Origin: Dichetophora obliterata
Taxonomy: Eukaryota; Arthropoda; Insecta; Diptera; Sciomyzidae
Assembly (NCBI GenBank): GCA_963920525.1
Contig: OY986439.1
Coordinates: 35,198,319-35,262,318, forward strand
DNA: 64,000 nt
Reading direction: 5' to 3'
The position numbers were made by a program, and so were the translations under genes. Shown in pieces: positions 58,189 through 64,000 of this stretch; position 1 is the first letter of the stretch, and each line of letters opens with the position of its first letter. A model generated the notes under the pieces. The model did not search any database. It was not told where the DNA came from and saw only the letters and a program-made list of their open reading frames with translations.

Positions 58189-61060
58189 AAATAAAAACTA
58201 CATATCAGATAAGGACGATTCATGCATTAAAATGAGCACCAGGTCCTCGTCCTTAAGAAGGGATACTCCTTTGTCCAAATGCCGTTTGCTCTATCTCTTG
58301 TAGTTTAGGAGTTGTAGAACACTTTTTGGAGTGGAAGCTGACCAAAAACATGTGCTTTTTCCCTCATAACTCCCAAACCATACATCCTACAAGGACGATT
58401 TATACACCAAATTGTTTTTAATACATATATACACAAGACTGCATATTCAGAAAAAAGTTTTCTGGAAGTTGATTTTTTTTCAAGAATCTTAGTTAAAATT
58501 TTTTACATGAATCATAGTTTTTGACGTGGTTTTTTGCGATTTTTTTGATTTTTTAGCTATAACTTCTAAACCATACATCATAAAAGGACGATTTATGCAT
58601 CAAAATGTTCCTTAAGCTACTGCCCACCAGACTGTATCCTTAAAATAATTTTAAAAATTAGATTTCATGTTCATTTCATGTGCCCTTTTTTGTCAATTTT
58701 TATTTTTTTTATTTATTTTCTAAAATAAAAACTACATATCAGATAAGGACGATTCATGCATTAAAATGAGCACCAGGTCCTCGTCCTTAAGAAGGGATAC
58801 TCCTTTGTCCAAATGCCGTTTGCTCTATCTCTTGTAGTTTAGGAGTTGTAGAACACTTTTTGGAGTGGAAGCTGACCAAAACATGTGCTTTTTCCGTCAT
58901 AACTCCCAAACCATACATCCTACAAGGACGATTTATACACCAAATTGTTTCTAATACATATATACACAAGACTGCATATTCAGAAAAAAGTTTTCTGGAA
59001 GTTGATTTTTTTTCAAGAATCTTAGTTAAAATTTTTTACATGAATCATAGTTTTTGACGTGGTTTTTTGCGATTTTTTTGATTTTTTAGCCATAACTTCT
59101 AAACCATACATCATAAAAGGACGATTTATGCATCAAAATGTTCCTTAAGCTACTGCCCATCAGATTGTATCCTTAAAATAATTTTAAAAATTAGATTTCA
59201 TGTTAATTTCATGTGCCCTTTTTTGTCAATTTTTATTTTTTTTATTTATTTTCTAAAATAAAAACTACATATCAGATAAGGACGATTCATGCATTAAAAT
59301 GAGCACCAGGTCCTCGTCCTTAAGAAGGGATACTCCTTTGTCCAAATGCCGTTTGCTCTATCTCTTGTAGTTTAGGAGTTGTAGAACACTTTTTGGAGTG
59401 GAAGCTGACCAAAAACATGTGCTTTTTCCCTCATAACTCCCAAACCATACATCCTACAAGGACGATTTATACACCAAATTGTTTCTAATACATATATACA
59501 CAAGACTGCATATTCAGAAAAAAGTTTTCTGGAAGTTGATTTTTTCAAGAATCTTAGTTAAAATTTTTTACATGAATCATAGTTTTTGACGTGGTTTTTT
59601 GCGATTTTTTTGATTTTTTAGCCATAACTTCTAAACCATACATCATAAAAGGACGATTTATGCATCAAAATGTTCCTAAGCTACTGCCCACCAGACTGTA
59701 TCCTTAAAATAATTTTAAAAATTAGATTTCATGTTAATTTCATGTGCCCTTTTTTGTCAATTTTTATTTTTTTTATTTATTTTCTAAAATAAAAACTACA
59801 TATCAGATAAGGACGATTCATGCATTAAAATGAGCACCAGGTCCTCGTCCTTAAGAAGGGATACTCCTTTGTCCAAATGCCGTTTGCTCTATCTCTTGTA
59901 GTTTAGGAGTTGTAGAACACTTTTTGGAGTGGAAGCTGACCAAAAACATGTGCTTTTTCCCTCATAACTCCCAAACCATACATCCTACAAGGACGATTTA
60001 TACACCAAATTGTTTCTAATACATATATACACAAGACTGCATATTCAGAAAAAAGTTTTCTGGAAGTTGATTTTTTTTCAAGAATCTTAGTTAAAATTTT
60101 TTACATGAATCATAGTTTTTGACGTGGTTTTTTGCGATTTTTTTGATTTTTGACCCATAACTTCTAAACCATACATCATAAAAGGACGATTTATGCATCA
60201 AAATGTTCCTTAAGCTACTGCCCACCAGACTGTATCCTTAAAATAATTTTAAAAATTAGATTTCATGTTAATTTCATGTGCCCTTTTTTGTCAATTTTTA
60301 TTTTTTTATTTATTTTCTAAAATAAAAACTACATATCAGATAAGGACGATTCATGCATTAAAATGAGCACCAGGTCCTCGTCCTTAAGAAGGGATACTCC
60401 TTTGTCCAAATGCCGTTTGCTCTATCTCTTGTAGTTTAGGAGTTGTAGAACACTTTTTGGAGTGGAAGCTGACCAAAAACATGTGCTTTTTCCCTCATAA
60501 CTCCCAAACCATACATCCTACAAGGACGATTTATACACCAAATTGTTTCTAATACATATATACACAAGACTGCATATTCAGAAAAAATTTTTCTGGAAGT
60601 TGATTTTTTTCAAGAATCTAAGTTAAAATTTTTTACATGAATCATAGTTTTTGACGTGGTTTTTTGCGATTTTTTTGATTTTTTAGCCATAACTTCTAAA
60701 CCATACATCATAAAAGGACGATTTATGCATGAAAATGTTCCTTAAGCTACTGCCCACCAGACTGTATCCTTAAAATAATTTTAAAAATTAGATTTCATGT
60801 TAATTTCATGTGCCCTTTTTTGTCAATTTTTATTTTTTTTATTTATTTTCTAAAATAAAAACTACATATCAGATAAGGACGATTCATGCATTAAAATGAG
60901 CACCAGGTCCTCGTCCTTAAGAAGGGATACTCCTTTGTCCAAATGCCGTTTGCTCTATCTCTTGTAGTTTAGGAGTTGTAGAACACTTTTTGGAGTGGAA
61001 GCTGACCAAAAACATGTGCTTTTTCCCTCATAACTCCCAAACCATACATCCTACAAGGAC

Positions 61061-63182
61061 GATTTATACACCAAATTGTTTCTAATACATATATACACAA
61101 GACTGCATATTCAGTGGAATTTGATTTTTTTTCAAGAATCTTAGTTAAAATTTTTTACATGAATCATAGTTTTTGACGTGGTTTTTTGCGATTTTTTTGA
61201 TTTTTTAGCCATAACTTCTAAACCATACATCATAAAAGGACGATTTATGCATCAAAATGTTCCTTAAGCTACTGCCCACCAGACTGTATCCTTAAAATAA
61301 TTTTAAAAATTAGATTTCATGTTAATTTCATGTGCCCTTTTTTGTCAATTTTTATTTTTTTTATTTATTTTCTAAAATAAAAACTACATATCAGATAAGG
61401 ACGATTCATGCATTTAAATGAGCACCAGGTCCTCGTCCTTAAGAAGGGATACTCCTTTGTCCAAATGCCGTTTGCTCTATCTCTTGTAGTTTAGGAGTTG
61501 TAGAACACTTTTTGGAGTGGAAGCTGACCAAAAACATGTGCTTTTTCCCTCATAACTCCCAAACCATACATCCTACAAGGACGATTTATACACCAAATTG
61601 TTTCTAATACATATATACACAAGACTGCATATTCAGAAAAAAGTTTTCTGGAAGTTGATTTTTTTTCAAGAATCTTAGTTAAAATTTTTTACATGAATCA
61701 TAGTTTTTGACGTGGTTTTTTGCGATTTTTTTGATTTTTTAGCCATAACTTCTAAACCATACATCATAAAAGGACGATTTATGCATCAAAATGTTCCTTA
61801 AGCTACTGCCCACCAGACTGTATCCTTAAAATAATTTTAAAAATTAGATTTCATGTTAATTTCATGTGCCCTTTTTTGTCAATTTTTATTTTTTTTATTT
61901 ATTTTCTAAAATAAAAACTACATATCAGATAAGGACGATTCATGCATTAAAATGAGCACCAGGTCCTCGTCCTTAAGAAGGGATACTCCTTTGTCCAAAT
62001 GCCGTTTGCTCTATCTCTTGTAGTTTAGGAGTTGTAGAACACTTTTTGGAGTGGAAGCTGACCAAAAACATGTGCTTTTTCCCTCATAACTCCCAAACCA
62101 TACATCCTACAAGGACGATTTATACACCAAATTGTTTCTAATACATATATACACAAGACTGCATATTCAGAAAAAAGTTTTCTGGAATTTGATTTTTTTT
62201 CAAGAATCTTAGTTAAAATTTTTTACATGAATCATAGTTTTTGACGTGGTTTTTTGCGATTTTTTTGATTTTTTAGCCATAACTTCTAAACCATACATCA
62301 TAAAAGGACGATTTATGCATCAAAATGTTCCTTAAGCTACTGCCCACCAGACTGTATCCTTAAAATAATTTTAAAAATTAGATTTCATGTTAATTTCATG
62401 TGCCCTTTTTTGTCAATTTTTATTTTTTTTATTTATTTTCTAAAATAAAAACTACATGTCAGATAAGGACGATTCATGCATTAAAATGAGCACCAGGTCC
62501 TCGTCCTTAAGAAGGAATACTCCTTTGTCCAAATGCCGTTTGCTCTATCTCTTGTAGTTTAGGAGTTGTAGAACACTTTTTGGAGTGGAAGCTGACCAAA
62601 AACATGTGCTTTTTCCCTCATAACTCCCAAACCATACATCCTACAAGGACGATTTATACACCAAATTGTTTCTAATACATATATACACAAGACTGCATAT
62701 TCAGAAAAAGTTTTCTGGAAGTTGATTTTTTTCAAGAATCTTAGTTAAAATTTTTTACATGAATCATAGTTTTTGACGTGGTTTTTTGCGATTTTTTTGA
62801 TTTTTTAGCCATAACTTCTAAACCATACATCATAAAAGGACGATTTATGCATCAAAATGTTCCCTAAGCTACTGCCCACCAGACTGTATCCTTAAAATAA
62901 TTTTAAAAATTAGATTTCATGTTAATTTCATGTGCCCTTTTTTGTCAATTTTTATTTTTTTTATTTATTTTCTAAAATAAAAACTACATATCAGATAAGG
63001 ACGATTCATGCATTAAAATGAGCACCAGGTCCTCGTCCTTAAGAAGGGATACTCCTTTGTCCAAATGCCGTTTGCTCTATCTCTTGTAGTTTAGGAGTTG
63101 TAGAACACTTTTTGGAGTGGAAGCTGACCAAAAACATGTGCTTTTTCCCTCATAACTCCCAAACCATACATCCTACAAGGAC
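61061..63182. repeat. Segmental duplication within the array, copy 2
   Basis: Partner of 53442-55563 at offset 7619. Downstream the match continues at a different offset of 7085 bp (CCTTGAAATAA at 56338 and 63423; GTCCATTTTT at 56393 and 63478; CCAGATTGTATCC near 56863 and 63948), so one 534-bp unit was lost or gained in one of the copies after or during duplication. The duplicate runs to the end of the window. Confidence 0.88.
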
Positions 63183-64000
63183 GATTTATACACCAAATTG
63201 TTTCTAATACATATATACACAAGACTGCATATTCAGAAAAAAGTTTTCTGGAAGTTGATTTTTTTTCAAGAATCTTAGTTAAAATTTTTTACATGAATCA
63301 TAGTTTTTGACGTGGTTTTTTGCGATTTTTTTGATTTTTTAGCTATAACTTCTAAACCATACATCATAAAAGGACGATTTATGCATCAAAATGTTCCTTA
63401 AGCTACTGCCCACCAGACTGTATCCTTGAAATAATTTTAAAAATTAGATTTCATGTTAATTTCATGTGCCCTTTTTTGTCCATTTTTATTTTTTTTATTT
63501 ATTTTCTAAAATAAAAACTACATATCAGATAAGGACGATTCATGCATTAAAATGAGCACCAGGTCCTCGTCCTTAAGAAGGGATACTCCTTTGTCCAAAT
63601 GCCGTTTGCTCTATCTCTTGTAGTTTAGGAGTTGTAGAACACTTTTTGGAGTGGAAGCTGACCAAAAACATGTGCTTTTTCCCTCATAACTCCCAAACCA
63701 TACATCCTACAAGGACGATTTATACACCAAATTGTTTCTAATACATATATACACAAGACTGCATATTCAGAAAAAAGTTTTCTGGAAGTTGATTTTTTTT
63801 CAAGAATCTTAGTTAAAATTTTTTACATGAATCATAGTTTTTGACGTGGTTTTTTGCGATTTTTTTGATTTTTTAGCCATAACTTCTAAACCATACATCA
63901 TAAAAGGACGATTTATGCATCAAAATGTTCCTTAAGCTACTGCCCACCAGATTGTATCCTTAAAATAATTTTAAAAATTAGATTTCATGTTAATTTCATG

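Larger units (their letters stand above)
18092..64000. repeat. 534-bp satellite array, 87 unit starts, open at the window end
   Basis: Head-to-tail units repeat from 18092 to the last base, with unit starts defined here at GATTTATACACC. Spacing is 532-536 bp for nearly all units; exceptions are 522 (53442, 61061), 505-506 (30543, 35854, 57891), a single 191-bp unit (57166) and a disrupted stretch (26096-26801). Neighbouring units usually differ by only a few substitutions or homopolymer changes. Every monomer contains stops in all frames within about 70-80 codons. Open frames found in the array, such as 72 codons starting MSDKDDS, appear only in units with chance single-base changes and are not genes. 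No transposase, LTR or integration signature is present. The array is therefore satellite DNA; its chromosomal position cannot be told from this sequence. Confidence 0.97.
26802..64000. repeat. Satellite subfamily 2 (distal block)
   Basis: Unit starts: 26802, 27338, 27874, 28408, 28942, 29477, 30010, 30543, 31048, 31582, 32117, 32651, 33184, 33717, 34252, 34786, 35320, 35854, 36359, 36893, 37428, 37961, 38495, 39029, 39563, 40097, 40631, 41165, 41699, 42233, 42767, 43299, 43832, 44366, 44900, 45435, 45969, 46503, 47038, 47572, 48106, 48639, 49172, 49706, 50239, 50772, 51306, 51840, 52374, 52908, 53442, 53964, 54498, 55032, 55564, 56098, 56632, 57166, 57357, 57891, 58397, 58930, 59464, 59995, 60528, 61061, 61583, 62117, 62651, 63183, 63717. 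Diagnostic bases are AAGCTGACC, TTTTTCCCTC, CCACCAGACTG and mostly GGAAGTTGATT. Units at 42767 and 58397 mix in the other subfamily's CCGTC. Confidence 0.85.

Noticed and set aside
18092..64000. CRISPR-like or LTR-type interpretation of the array
   Set aside because: The units abut with no unique spacers, the repeat is 534 bp, and no LTR termini, primer-binding site or reverse transcriptase is present. Satellite DNA explains it fully.
1..64000. tRNA, rRNA or other structural RNA genes
   Set aside because: No A and B box pair with a cloverleaf and no rRNA core sequences were recognised by eye. A covariance-model search was not possible here.

Overview
This window looks like heterochromatin or a heterochromatin edge from an insect nuclear genome, most likely a fly. 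I found no intact protein-coding gene. The arthropod signs are a decayed ribosomal protein S3 copy whose surviving residues ([10 protein letters not shown]) match the insect form as I recall it, a mariner transposase fragment, a Mutator-like transposase fragment of the kind common in arthropods, very AT-rich DNA and dense small inverted-repeat transposons. The species cannot be named from the sequence.

Region 1 (1-18,091) is a graveyard of nested mobile elements. A large non-coding repeat occurs twice in direct orientation (copy A about 20-2699, copy B about 13101-16777). Both copies carry a palindromic element at the same place (1282-1589; 14322-15422), and only copy B carries a 215-bp element with a near-perfect 8-bp target duplication. 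Between the copies lie a mariner 5' fragment (2701-3022, minus), an unrecognised 40-codon reading frame (5600-5722), an RpS3 pseudogene (6632-7290) between inverted repeats (6249 and 8468), a 228-bp MITE (7828-8055), a 735-bp element flanked by TTAA (9098-9832), a 627-bp element with an exact 11-bp target duplication (10027-10653), and a Mutator-like transposase pseudogene (12137-13100, minus) cut off where copy B begins. Several insertions can be dated relative to each other because an uninterrupted copy of the same target survives elsewhere in the window.

Region 2 (16,799-17,480) is a four-copy tandem repeat of about 174 bp, followed by about 600 bp of unassigned AT-rich DNA.

Region 3 (18,092-64,000 and past the window end) is one head-to-tail satellite array with 87 unit starts, normally 532-536 bp apart. 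The 534-bp monomer is built from three diverged subunits (about 193, 161 and 180 bp). Each begins at a shared box, AAGGACGATTYATRCAYY, where Y is C or T and R is A or G. There are two sequence subfamilies with a switch at about 26.8 kb next to a rearrangement scar, a recurring 1.6-kb (three-monomer) higher-order periodicity, one exact 1600-bp tandem duplication, and a 7.6-kb-offset segmental duplication. Several rearrangements have breakpoints in or next to the shared box. This layered satellite is the main finding. A centromeric or pericentromeric role is only a hypothesis.
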